From contig NZ_JBHSGB010000010.1 in NCBI RefSeq assembly GCF_042654345.1, positions 124,001 to 188,000 on the forward strand: 64,000 bases of DNA, read 5' to 3'. A program made the position numbers and the translations under genes. A model generated the notes under the pieces. It worked only from the letters and a program-made list of their open reading frames with translations. It was not told the DNA's origin and ran no database searches. Source of the DNA: Pararheinheimera marina (GTDB lineage: Bacteria; Pseudomonadota; Gammaproteobacteria; Enterobacterales; Alteromonadaceae). Shown piece after piece: positions 8,339 to 16,356 of the stretch; position 1 is the stretch's first letter; each line of letters begins with the position of its first letter.

Positions 8339-8598
8339 ACGGTGAATCGATCAGAGTTTCCTGGACATAAATGGAAGCTACAAAAACGCCAGAACTAAGT
8401 TTGACGAATGCATATAACAAAGTGTCACAATTTTAAGCCTATGGTTGGGGAGATATTGCCAATATGAGCGTCTGTGCAACTCATTAATTGGCATATCGCG
8501 TCAAAACCAACTTAGAGCAAAACAGATAGTGGTAACTGCGTAGTGAGCAATCAAAAGTGAGCGCGGGAGGCGCGAACGGGCGAACGCAGTAGTTGCCG
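8339..8598. other. non-coding gap after the antitoxin gene
   Basis: No convincing gene was found here. The stretch ends in an imperfect inverted region, ggtaactgcg near 8531 against cgcagtagttgcc near 8585-8597, with a G+C-rich centre. A segment catataacaaagtgtcac near 8410 faintly resembles an integron attC end but lacks a matching partner. Confidence 0.5.
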
Positions 8599-8680
8599 GT
8601 GGCTGGTTTGCTTGCCACCTGATGAGAATTTAGATACGTCAGTTCTGCTCAGGTGCAGCGGGCGCAGTAAACTGCGCCCC
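8599..8680 (+). repeat. structured intergenic repeat, right copy
   Basis: Second copy of the repeat at 7649. The hairpin ggtggc-10 nt-gccacc (8599-8620) is followed by gatgagaatttagatac, cagttctgctcaggt and gggcgcagtaaactgcgcccct (8659-8680). Substitutions relative to the left copy keep the stems paired, which suggests that the folded form matters. Confidence 0.8.
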
Positions 8681-8684
8681 TACA

Positions 8685-8731
8685 CAAATCCAACAAATCC
8701 AAGAAATTCAAGACATCCAAGCTAAATCCAG
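8685..8731 (+). repeat. degenerate 9-nt tandem repeat
   Basis: Four 9-nt units based on caaatccaa (8685-8693, 8694-8702, 8703-8711, 8712-8720) plus a partial unit run up to the end of the Wzi-like gene. No function is apparent. Confidence 0.6.
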
Positions 8732-8746
8732 CTCACAAAGCCAGGC

Positions 8747-10162
8747 TTAGAAGCGGTATTCCCAGGTGCCAGCGGCGGCCAGGTTGTCGCCACCTGCCAC
8801 CAATAATGGCGAATCTTGCAGGTAACGCAGTTGCAGGCTGAGCAAACCGTTAAACAGCGGGCGGCGGTGTTCGCCTTTGAGTTGCCAGCTGCTGCTGCCA
8901 GCACCCTGGTCGTAATAGGTGGCGCGGTACAAATGCGCAGACCAGCTGATGCCGTCGAAGGTTTGGTAATGGTAGCCAGCACTGATCACGCGGGCGTCCT
9001 GGCCATAACCACTGCCAATCACCCGGCCGTAGCGGGTATAGCCTTGCGGGTACAACTCGCCCTGATAAGCGCATTCCCCTTTGATATCCGTACCATCACA
9101 ATCAATGTAAGTGTCTGAGTATTCCAGGTTCACCGTATGAATGGCGTTGTCGTCCCCCCAGTAGCTGCGGGCACCAAACAAAAGCAACGGGTTTTCCGGC
9201 CAGCCGTCGGCGTTGTCATCGTCGGCAATTTCGCCGTACAAGGTTAGAGGTAAAGGCAACTGATGCAGATGGTAGCTAAAGTCGAGTCCTGCACGCTGGT
9301 CACTGTTGGGCTGCTGGTCGTCATTATTCAGCACCATGTCCCACCAGTCGGAAAAATCGTTGCCACGGCCCTGGCCACCCCATTGACTGATACGGGATAC
9401 ACCCACTTCCAAAGCGGCAGCAGGGCGAAAGTTAAAGCGCGCGCCCCAGAAACGGGTTTGCGGCACCGCGCTGCTGTGTTCACCAATGCCGACAAAAGAG
9501 CTGAAACTCCAGGGGCCGAGCCAGTTCAGCACTGGCAGATCAATGGCGTCCCAGCCATGACGGCTGACACGCAAGGAAGGCACAGGCCGGGCGTTATTGC
9601 TGAGTAATAAATTGCTTTGCTGGCCAGGGCCCCACCAGTTGGAGATTTGGTCGACCGACAGCACCCAATTGCCCAGCAAGGCGGCCAGGTAGCTGTTGTC
9701 ATAGACCACATCCTGCTCAGTGCTGGTGTCATTTAAGTCGCGGTAACTCACTTCCATCCGCCCTGCAAACAAGGTGTCCTGAAACTCATTAAATACCGTT
9801 ACACCGGCCTGATCTGGGTAGGTTTCACCAAAGCTCTGAATACCGGCTACTTCGGTGTTGGCTTTGAGTTTAACGCCAGACGTCTTGTCGCTTTTGTTGG
9901 TTTGCAGCACATGGCGCACATGGGCCAGTGCAAAGCGTACTTCGTTGTTGTAGTCATCGTCCTTCAACGCTTGTAAATCGGCGGCGATGTTTTTCCACAT
10001 CAGCGGGTAGGTATTCACCGGGCCGGACAACAAGCCAGCATGGGATAAAGTCTGCAGCGACTGGCGCAGATAGTTATCCTGGGTATCCACCCAAGGCGTG
10101 GCCTGTGCAACAGCCGCTGCTAGCGACAACGAAAGCAAACATAATTTAGCGAATTGGCTCAC
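8747..10162 (-). CDS. Wzi-family capsule/outer-membrane assembly protein
   Basis: A 471-residue exported protein with a signal peptide (about 1-21, ending AQA) and a beta-barrel style body. Family signs are TPWVDTQDNYLRQSLQTLSHAG near the mature N-terminus, SVDQISNWWGPGQQSNLLLSNNARP near the middle, and a C-terminal strand ending in phenylalanine (GTWEYRF). In E. coli Wzi is an outer-membrane lectin that anchors group 1 capsule. No capsule cluster is visible here, so the exact role is open; these orphan paralogues are common in marine gammaproteobacteria. It follows coaD by 13 nt and is probably co-transcribed with it. Confidence 0.82.
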   Translation of the reverse strand: MSQFAKLCLLSLSLAAAVAQATPWVDTQDNYLRQSLQTLSHAGLLSGPVNTYPLMWKNIAADLQALKDDDYNNEVRFALAHVRHVLQTNKSDKTSGVKLKANTEVAGIQSFGETYPDQAGVTVFNEFQDTLFAGRMEVSYRDLNDTSTEQDVVYDNSYLAALLGNWVLSVDQISNWWGPGQQSNLLLSNNARPVPSLRVSRHGWDAIDLPVLNWLGPWSFSSFVGIGEHSSAVPQTRFWGARFNFRPAAALEVGVSRISQWGGQGRGNDFSDWWDMVLNNDDQQPNSDQRAGLDFSYHLHQLPLPLTLYGEIADDDNADGWPENPLLLFGARSYWGDDNAIHTVNLEYSDTYIDCDGTDIKGECAYQGELYPQGYTRYGRVIGSGYGQDARVISAGYHYQTFDGISWSAHLYRATYYDQGAGSSSWQLKGEHRRPLFNGLLSLQLRYLQDSPLLVAGGDNLAAAGTWEYRF

Positions 10163-10175
10163 AACAAATCCTGTG

Positions 10176-10667
10176 TTAGTCAGCTTGGCTGGTGAAACGC
10201 TGGATCAGCGCCTGGCGGACATGGTCTGCGACAAAATTACTGACGTCACCGCCATGCCGGGCCACTTCTTTCACCAAAGTAGAAGAGATAAAGGTATTTT
10301 TTTCCGAAGGGGTCATAAACAGACTGTCCAGATTCGGGTTCAGTTGCCGGTTCATACTGGCCAGCTGGAATTCGTATTCAAAATCGGCCACGGCGCGCAC
10401 GCCGCGCAGCAGCACCTGGGCTTGTTGCTGTTTGGCAAAATCGGCCAGCAGACCAGAAAAACCAACCACTTTAACATTGGGTAAATCGGCAAAGCAGGCG
10501 CTGGCCAGTGCAACCCGTTCATCCAGGCTGAACAAGGGTTTTTTACTGGGGTTGGCTGCAACGGCCATAATCACTTCGTCAAACAGGCGAGAGGCTCTGA
10601 TCACTAAATCGCTGTGCCCATTGGTGATTGGGTCAAAGGTACCTGGGTAAATGGCTTTAGTTTTCAT
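10176..10667 (-). CDS. coaD: phosphopantetheine adenylyltransferase
   Basis: A 163-residue enzyme of coenzyme A synthesis: it transfers AMP from ATP to 4-phosphopantetheine to give dephospho-CoA. The nucleotidyltransferase signature YPGTFDPITNGH lies at residues 7-18 and the second signature FISSTLVKEVARHGGDV at about 125-141. Length and sequence are close to E. coli CoaD across the whole chain. It is transcribed divergently from the TetR-type regulator at 10779 and lies just upstream of the Wzi-like gene. Confidence 0.97.
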   Translation of the reverse strand: MKTKAIYPGTFDPITNGHSDLVIRASRLFDEVIMAVAANPSKKPLFSLDERVALASACFADLPNVKVVGFSGLLADFAKQQQAQVLLRGVRAVADFEYEFQLASMNRQLNPNLDSLFMTPSEKNTFISSTLVKEVARHGGDVSNFVADHVRQALIQRFTSQAD

Positions 10668-10778
10668 GGGTTTAGTCTGGATCCTTGCGCATTGTCTGCA
10701 TGACTAGAGTTTTTAATCCAATTGGCGTTACTATACCAGACTGAAAAAAATAACATAAAACAAAACAGAACAACGCGG

Positions 10779-11438
10779 ATGGACAAGAAACTCAGGACCA
10801 GAGACAAAATACTGCAAGCCAGTATTGAGCTCTTTAATCAACAGGGTGAACGTGCAGTCACCACCAATCATATCGCCGCCCACCTTGGCATCAGCCCGGG
10901 CAATTTGTATTACCACTTTCGCAACAAAGAAGACATTGTGCGTCATATCTTTAAGGAATACGCCAAGTTGCTGGAAAGCCGGGTACAGCCGCCCAAAGGC
11001 CAGTCTGAAGCGCTGGATTCATTGGCGCAGTACCTGGATGTAGTGTTTGAGCTGGTGTGGCGCTTCCACTTTTTTTACGCCAACCTGCCGGATATTTTGT
11101 CGCGCGACGCTGCTTTGCAGCAGGACTATCTGAACGTACAAAAGGTGGTGCAAAGCCGGGTAGTGTCGGTATTGCAGGCATTGAACCAGGCGCAGGTGGT
11201 GGCGATTTCTGAAGCCGACATTCCGGATTTGGCCCATACCATTAAGATGGTGGTGTCGTTTTGGGTCAGTTATCTGAAAACCCAATGCCCTGAGCATCAA
11301 CTGGATAAGCAACATGCCTATTGGGGGGTAATAAAAGTTTTACTGCTGGTGAAACCTTATGCCACCGTACAAGCTTTGCCCCGTTTCGAACGTCTGCAGC
11401 GCCATTTTACTGAATTAGCGGGTGAAGCTCCGCTGTAA
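10779..11438 (+). CDS. TetR/AcrR family transcriptional regulator
   Basis: A 219-residue regulator. The helix-turn-helix spans about residues 8-50, with RDKILQASIELFNQQGE, TTNHIAAHLGISPGNLYYHFRNKEDIVRHIF. The C-terminal ligand domain has no family recognised here. The frame stays open to a TTG at 10722, but the ATG at 10779 begins the conserved domain and is the better start. It is divergent from coaD with about 110 nt between the starts, and is followed by a clear terminator. The ligand and targets cannot be told from context. Confidence 0.85.
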   Translation: MDKKLRTRDKILQASIELFNQQGERAVTTNHIAAHLGISPGNLYYHFRNKEDIVRHIFKEYAKLLESRVQPPKGQSEALDSLAQYLDVVFELVWRFHFFYANLPDILSRDAALQQDYLNVQKVVQSRVVSVLQALNQAQVVAISEADIPDLAHTIKMVVSFWVSYLKTQCPEHQLDKQHAYWGVIKVLLLVKPYATVQALPRFERLQRHFTELAGEAPL

Positions 11439-11453
11439 GCTGGGCACCTTTCG

Positions 11454-11476
11454 AAAGGCTGCGCCCGCAGCCTTTT
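11454..11476 (+). terminator. rho-independent terminator after the TetR gene
   Basis: aaaggctgc and gcagccttt form a hairpin with loop gccc, followed by a short T-rich run. It separates the regulator from kbl. Confidence 0.75.
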
Positions 11477-11594
11477 ATGTTTGACTAGTCCGATCTGCTG
11501 CAAGCCCCAACGCAAAAGGGCTGCACCGCGATACAAACCTGATTACAATAGGCCCGCTTTTTACCAAAGTCCTACTACCCAAGCGGAGGGTCGC

Positions 11595-12791
11595 ATGTCC
11601 ACCACCCCATTCCTGGCACACTTACAACAACAAATCGACGACGTGAAAGCCCAGGGTTTATACAAAGGCGAGCGTATTATCAGCTCGCAACAACAGGCTT
11701 CTGTGACAGTAGCCGGTGACAAGGTTTTAAACTTTTGTGCCAACAACTATTTAGGCCTGGCCAACAGCCCAGAACTGATTCAAGCGGCGCAACAAGGTCT
11801 AGATTCGCATGGTTTTGGCGTGGCCTCAGTGCGCTTTATCTGCGGTACCCAGGATATTCACAAAACGCTGGAAGCCAAAATCAGCGCCTTCTTAGGCACT
11901 GAAGACACCATTTTGTATTCGTCCTGCTTTGACGCTAATGGTGGTTTGTTTGAAACCATTTTAGGCCCGGAAGACGCAGTGATTTCAGATGCGTTAAACC
12001 ACGCCTCCATTATTGATGGTGTGCGTTTATGCAAAGCCAAACGGTACCGCTACGCCAATAACGATATGGCAGAGCTGGAAGCTCAGCTGCAACAGGCCGA
12101 CGCCGATGGCGCCCGCTTTAAGCTGATCGCTACCGACGGTGTGTTTTCGATGGACGGCGTGATTGCCGACTTAAAATCTGTCTGCGATTTAGCCGACAAG
12201 TACAACGCACTGGTGATGGTGGATGACAGCCACGCCGTTGGCTTTGTCGGTCAAAACGGCCGCGGCACCCACGAATACTGCGACGTGCTGGACCGGGTCG
12301 ACATTATCACTGGTACTTTAGGCAAAGCCTTAGGTGGCGCGTCAGGCGGTTACACCTCGGGCAAAAAAGAAATTATTGAATGGCTGCGTCAGCGCTCACG
12401 GCCTTATCTGTTCTCCAACTCCCTGGCGCCTTCTATTGTCACTGCGTCGATTAAAGTGCTGGAGCTGCTGGCCGACGGCGATGCGCTGCGCGCCAAGCTG
12501 TGGGAAAACGCCAATTATTTCCGCGAGCGCATGAGTGCGGCCGGTTTTACCTTGGCGGGTAAAGACCACGCTATTATTCCTGTGATGTTAGGTGATGCCA
12601 AAGTGGCGTCTGAGATGGCGCAGCGCATGCTGGCCGAAGGCATTTATGTGGTGGGTTTCTCCTTCCCTGTGGTGCCAAAAGGTCAGGCCCGTATTCGTAC
12701 CCAGATTTCTGCTGCACATAGCAGAGCCGATTTAGACAAAGCCATTGATGCCTTTATCCGTATTGGCAAAGACATGGGCATTATTGCGTAA
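11595..12791 (+). CDS. kbl: glycine C-acetyltransferase (2-amino-3-ketobutyrate CoA ligase)
   Basis: A 398-residue PLP enzyme, the same length as E. coli Kbl. It converts 2-amino-3-oxobutanoate and CoA to glycine and acetyl-CoA, the second step of threonine degradation. The GTLGKALGGASGG block holds the PLP lysine at residue 244; DDSHAVGF is the aspartate motif. The ATG at 11595 with ggaggg at 11585-11590 is preferred over upstream in-frame codons, which would add 38 unmatched residues. tdh follows after 9 nt, so the two genes are an operon. Confidence 0.97.
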   Translation: MSTTPFLAHLQQQIDDVKAQGLYKGERIISSQQQASVTVAGDKVLNFCANNYLGLANSPELIQAAQQGLDSHGFGVASVRFICGTQDIHKTLEAKISAFLGTEDTILYSSCFDANGGLFETILGPEDAVISDALNHASIIDGVRLCKAKRYRYANNDMAELEAQLQQADADGARFKLIATDGVFSMDGVIADLKSVCDLADKYNALVMVDDSHAVGFVGQNGRGTHEYCDVLDRVDIITGTLGKALGGASGGYTSGKKEIIEWLRQRSRPYLFSNSLAPSIVTASIKVLELLADGDALRAKLWENANYFRERMSAAGFTLAGKDHAIIPVMLGDAKVASEMAQRMLAEGIYVVGFSFPVVPKGQARIRTQISAAHSRADLDKAIDAFIRIGKDMGIIA

Positions 12792-12800
12792 GGAATGATG

Positions 12801-13826
12801 ATGAAAGCATTAGCCAAATTAAAAGCCGAACCTGGGATCTGGCAAACCGAAGTTGAGATGCCAACCGTTGGTCCCAATGATGTGCTGATCAAAATTAAGA
12901 AAACCGCCATTTGCGGCACCGACGTGCATATTTACAAATGGGATGAATGGGCTCAGAAAACCATTCCGCACGGCATGGTGGTTGGCCATGAATACGTCGG
13001 CGAAGTGGTGGACATGGGCTCGGAAGTCCGTGGTTTTGTCAAAGGCGACCGCGTCTCTGGTGAAGGACATCTGGTCTGTGGTTACTGCCGTAACTGCCGT
13101 GCCGGCCGGGTGCATTTATGCCGCAACACCATTGGTGTGGGTGTAAACCGCGAAGGCTCTTTCGCTGAATATCTGTCGATTCCGGCCTTTAACGTGTTTA
13201 AAATTCCAGACAATATTCCTGACAATATCGCCTCGATTTTCGACCCATTCGGTAATGCCGTGCACACCGCACTGTCGTTTGATTTAGTTGGTGAAGACGT
13301 GCTGATCACCGGCGCTGGTCCTATAGGCATTATGGCTGTGGCCGTGGCCCGTCACGTGGGTGCCCGTCATATTGTGATCACAGACGTAAACCCATACCGC
13401 TTAGAGCTGGCGCGTAAAATGGGGGCTACCCGCGCTGTGGATGTCAGCAAAGAAAACCTGCAGGACGTGATGAAAGAGCTCGGCATGACGGAAGGCTTCG
13501 ACGTCGGTCTGGAAATGTCCGGTGTGCCTTCAGCCTTCCGCAATATGCTGGATACCATGAACCATGGCGGCAAAATTGCGATGCTGGGTATTCCGCCGTC
13601 TGATATGGCGGTGGACTGGAACAAGGTCATTTTCAAAGGCCTGGTGATCAAAGGCATTTATGGCCGTGAAATGTTTGAAACCTGGTACAAAATGGCCAGC
13701 CTGATCCAGTCTGGTCTGGATTTAAGCCCGATCATTACCCACGAAATGCCGATGGAAGACTTCCAGAAAGGCTTTGAAATTATGTGTTCAGGCCAATCCG
13801 GCAAAGTGGTACTGAACTGGAGCTAA
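12801..13826 (+). CDS. tdh: L-threonine 3-dehydrogenase
   Basis: A 341-residue zinc-dependent medium-chain dehydrogenase that oxidises threonine to 2-amino-3-oxobutanoate with NAD+, feeding the upstream-encoded Kbl. Catalytic zinc ligands lie in AICGTDVH and GHEYVGEV, the structural zinc site is CGYCRNCRAGRVHLC, and the NAD fold has GAGPIGIMAVAVARHVGA. Three ATG codons stand in a row (12795, 12798, 12801). AAGGA at 12790-12794 touches the first and is 6 nt from the third, so 12801 is chosen, matching the E. coli MKAL start. Confidence 0.97.
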   Translation: MKALAKLKAEPGIWQTEVEMPTVGPNDVLIKIKKTAICGTDVHIYKWDEWAQKTIPHGMVVGHEYVGEVVDMGSEVRGFVKGDRVSGEGHLVCGYCRNCRAGRVHLCRNTIGVGVNREGSFAEYLSIPAFNVFKIPDNIPDNIASIFDPFGNAVHTALSFDLVGEDVLITGAGPIGIMAVAVARHVGARHIVITDVNPYRLELARKMGATRAVDVSKENLQDVMKELGMTEGFDVGLEMSGVPSAFRNMLDTMNHGGKIAMLGIPPSDMAVDWNKVIFKGLVIKGIYGREMFETWYKMASLIQSGLDLSPIITHEMPMEDFQKGFEIMCSGQSGKVVLNWS

Positions 13827-13842
13827 GGTTGGGTTTAGGTTG

Positions 13843-13894
13843 GGGGTCAGGTCTTGAATTTTGCATTGAAACGCAAAATTCAAGACCTGACCCC
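13843..13894. repeat. 52-nt palindromic repeat, copy 3 (inverted)
   Basis: Arms at 13843-13864 and 13873-13894 are perfect 22-nt complements. The stem reads gaatttt where copies 1 and 2 read gtatttt, and the loop attgaaac is the reverse complement of the copy 4 loop, so this copy lies in the opposite orientation. It sits 16 nt after the tdh stop and may end kbl-tdh transcription. Confidence 0.9.
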
Positions 13895-14017
13895 TTTGTG
13901 TTTTGGCGGCAAAAAAAATTTTCAGGCAGTTGTCGAAAATGCGTCTCTGTTGTCGACTATGGAAGACTGCTGCATCATTCTGATAAAGCTCAGTGATTTA
14001 TCAAACGGAGAATACGG

Positions 14018-14422
14018 ATGTCGAAAATGATTTTTGTCAATTTACCCGTCGCGGACTTAGCGGCGTCAATTCAGTTTTATCAAGCGTTGGGTTTTGTAAA
14101 AAACCCACAATTCAGTGACGACACCGCGGCCTGTATGGTGTGGAGTGACAGCATTTTTGTCATGCTGCTGACCCATGCGAAATGGCAAACCTTTACCAAG
14201 CGGCCTATTCCTGCCAAAAGCTCGAGCGAAGTGATGTTGGCTCTGAACTGTGCTAACAAAGCTGCAGTTGATCAGCTTTGCACCGCCGCCAGTGGAGCCG
14301 GTGGCACAGCGGACGTGAACCCAAAACAGGACCTGGGCTTTATGTATGGCCGCAGCGCGCTGGACTTGGACGGCCATATCTGGGAGTTTTTCTGGATGGA
14401 CCCGGCAGCGGTTCAGGGGTAA
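14018..14422 (+). CDS. VOC superfamily (glyoxalase/bleomycin-resistance-like) protein
   Basis: A 134-residue single-domain protein of the vicinal oxygen chelate fold. Typical parts are FVNLPVADLAASIQFYQALGF at the start, a central ACMVWSDSIFVMLL strand, and the C-terminal DLDGHIWEFFWMDP strand with the last metal-ligand glutamate. The compact size fits the family, which usually works as a dimer binding a divalent metal. Substrate is unknown. ggag at 14007-14010 supports the start. It is convergent with the proline-rich gene, with 6 nt between the stops. Confidence 0.85.
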   Translation: MSKMIFVNLPVADLAASIQFYQALGFVKNPQFSDDTAACMVWSDSIFVMLLTHAKWQTFTKRPIPAKSSSEVMLALNCANKAAVDQLCTAASGAGGTADVNPKQDLGFMYGRSALDLDGHIWEFFWMDPAAVQG

Positions 14423-14428
14423 TTGCTA

Positions 14429-15100
14429 CTAATCCCGCCGCAGCTCGCGGCGCTTTTTAAAGATTTCGTTTAACTGCTCTATAGTGGTGTCTGGCTCGCA
14501 GGGAATGCTGCTGCGAGTCCAGATCCCTGATTTACGCTGTTCTGCTGAGGGAAGTTGCCAGCAGCTGCCATCGGCCGTTTTTACCAGCTCTGCGCCGTTA
14601 CTCAGCTTTTTAATGGTCTTGGCCGGTGTTTGGTTTGCCGGAGCTTTGGATGGCTCCGTCAGCCGGGCGTCTTGTTTCGCTTGCTGTACGCTGAAGCTGG
14701 TCGCTGGTATCGGCGCAGCTCCTGTGGCAGAAGACAAAGCCCGGCTGGCCAAAGAACCGCGTTTGGCTGGTGGCGTGACGGGCGTGGTCTGCACCGGTGA
14801 CGCAGCTTCATTCTTTGGTTCTGTCGCGATTCTGGCTGGCTTCGCCGGTGTGGTTTTTGCTCGGGAAGGCGCGTCGGTTTTGGGTTTTACTGGCGTTGCT
14901 GGTGTCGGCAATGGTGTAGCAGGTTCAGCTGCACTCATCGGCGGTGGCAGCGGTTCGGGCACAGCAGCTTTGGGCGGCGTGTAGGTAAAGGCCTGAATGG
15001 ATTTTTTCGGGATGATTTTGGGGGAGGTTGGGTAGGTGGAACACCACAACACCAACAACAGCAGCAGGTGCACCCCAACCGAAACCAACCATCCTTTCAT
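14429..15100 (-). CDS. proline-rich membrane-anchored protein, TonB-like architecture
   Basis: No family is recognised for this 223-residue product. It has one N-terminal transmembrane helix (about 5-21), then about 120 residues very rich in Pro, Ala, Lys and Thr (about 30-150) that would span the periplasm, and a compact C-terminal part (about 165-223) with KLSNGAELVKTADGSCW and a second cysteine in SSIPCEP, perhaps a disulfide pair. The layout resembles TonB or TolA, but the end lacks the TonB C-terminal motif. aggag 8-12 nt before the ATG supports the start. No exbBD genes are adjacent. Confidence 0.7.
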   Translation of the reverse strand: MKGWLVSVGVHLLLLLVLWCSTYPTSPKIIPKKSIQAFTYTPPKAAVPEPLPPPMSAAEPATPLPTPATPVKPKTDAPSRAKTTPAKPARIATEPKNEAASPVQTTPVTPPAKRGSLASRALSSATGAAPIPATSFSVQQAKQDARLTEPSKAPANQTPAKTIKKLSNGAELVKTADGSCWQLPSAEQRKSGIWTRSSIPCEPDTTIEQLNEIFKKRRELRRD

Positions 15101-15199
15101 ACCACTGCTCCTGTTAACGAATGCAGCTTGGACTGGTCAGTTTTCGGATAATTCCCTGAATTTCAGATAAAAACAGCTCGGGGTCAGTACTTAACCGCT

Positions 15200-15289
15200 C
15201 GGGGTCATATTTACTCCCATGGGGTCAGGTCTTGAATTTTGCGTTTCAATGCAAAATTCAAGACCTGACCCCCTGAGTGCATGACCCCG
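15200..15289. repeat. 52-nt palindromic repeat, copy 4, with outer arms
   Basis: The core (15221-15272) has perfect 22-nt arms and loop gtttcaat. Outside it, cggggtcat (15200-15208) and atgaccccg (15281-15289) form a second, outer 9-nt inverted pair, and another ggggtca half-site lies at 15180-15186. The nested arrangement sits between htpX and the proline-rich gene. Confidence 0.88.
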
Positions 15290-15306
15290 TGCGCGGGGCT
15301 GCGCTT

Positions 15307-16200
15307 TTAAACGCTGGAGGTACCTTTCAGCGCGGCAATGCGTTTTTCCAGCGGAGGGTGGCTTAAAAACAGTTCAGTGCTGGCGGTTTTGCTGGCAATA
15401 CCAAAAGCCATCATCGACCCTTGCAACTGGCTTTCATGGTTATGACGCAGACGCTCCAGTGCGGCAACCATGGCTGGCGCACCTACCAGGCGGGCAGCTC
15501 CGGCGTCGGCGCGGTATTCACGCTGGCGTGAGAACCACATCACAATAATGCTGGCCAATACACCAAAAATCATTTCCAGGATAAATACGGTGATCATATA
15601 GCTGAAGCTGAAGCCACCTTCGCTGGCGCTCTCTTCGTCGTCGCTGGAGCGGAAGAAGTTGTCGATTACACCGGCCACCAGACGGGCAAAGAAGATCACA
15701 AAGGTGTTTACTACGCCCTGAATTAAGGTCAGCGTCACCATATCACCGTTCGCGACATGTGACACTTCGTGCGCCAATACCGCTTCTACTTCCTGCTGGC
15801 TCATATTGTGTAACAGGCCGGTACTGACCGCGACCAGCGCATTATTGCGGTTCATGCCGGTAGCAAAAGCATTCATTTCCGGTGAATCGTAAATGGCCAC
15901 TTCTGGCATACCAATACCGGCTTGCTCTGCCTGACGGCGGACTGTATTGACCAACCAGTGCTCAGTTGAATTTTGTGGCTGTTCAATCACCACGGCACCG
16001 GTAGAACGTTTGGCCATCCACTTGGACATCGCCAACGAAATAAAAGAACCACCAAAACCAAACACTGCAGCCATCACCAACAAGCCGCTCATGCTGCTGC
16101 GGTCCAGACCAAACACGCTGAACACAATGCTCAGCACCACACTTAACACCAGCATGACCGCCAGGTTAGTGACCAGGAACAAGAAGATACGTTTCATCAT
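15307..16200 (-). CDS. htpX: membrane zinc protease HtpX
   Basis: A 297-residue inner-membrane M48 metalloprotease for quality control of membrane proteins. Two N-terminal helices (about 5-28 and 38-58) precede the zinc motif HEVSHVANGD (H144, E145, H148), followed by two more helices and the third-ligand region REYRADAGAARLVG. It is similar to E. coli HtpX along its length. Several start codons occur in a row: TTG 16203, ATG 16200, ATG 16197. AAGGGG at 16204-16209 best serves ATG 16197 or 16200. In E. coli htpX is under Cpx and heat-shock control; no clear box was recognised here. Confidence 0.96.
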   Translation of the reverse strand: MMKRIFLFLVTNLAVMLVLSVVLSIVFSVFGLDRSSMSGLLVMAAVFGFGGSFISLAMSKWMAKRSTGAVVIEQPQNSTEHWLVNTVRRQAEQAGIGMPEVAIYDSPEMNAFATGMNRNNALVAVSTGLLHNMSQQEVEAVLAHEVSHVANGDMVTLTLIQGVVNTFVIFFARLVAGVIDNFFRSSDDEESASEGGFSFSYMITVFILEMIFGVLASIIVMWFSRQREYRADAGAARLVGAPAMVAALERLRHNHESQLQGSMMAFGIASKTASTELFLSHPPLEKRIAALKGTSSV

Positions 16201-16356
16201 CAACCCCTTTTTGAGTTACTGAGCGAAAGTTTATCCGAAGAAAAGTTAAATAAAATAAGTTTTTGACGAATGAAATATCAGATAAGACAGAACGACTTGG
16301 CGGCGTCACTGAGATAAGTTATCATTTGAGAATTATTCGTATTTGGAGTCCCGGGC

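Noticed and set aside
8405..8520. Possible integron attC site near catataacaaag
   Set aside because: Only a short end-like motif is present; there is no complementary core site, no imperfect stem of the right size and no integrase gene.
16313..16323. Possible Fur box (gataagttatc) before the FNR/ferredoxin gene
   Set aside because: Only an 11-nt palindrome, without the full 19-bp Fur consensus; too weak to annotate.
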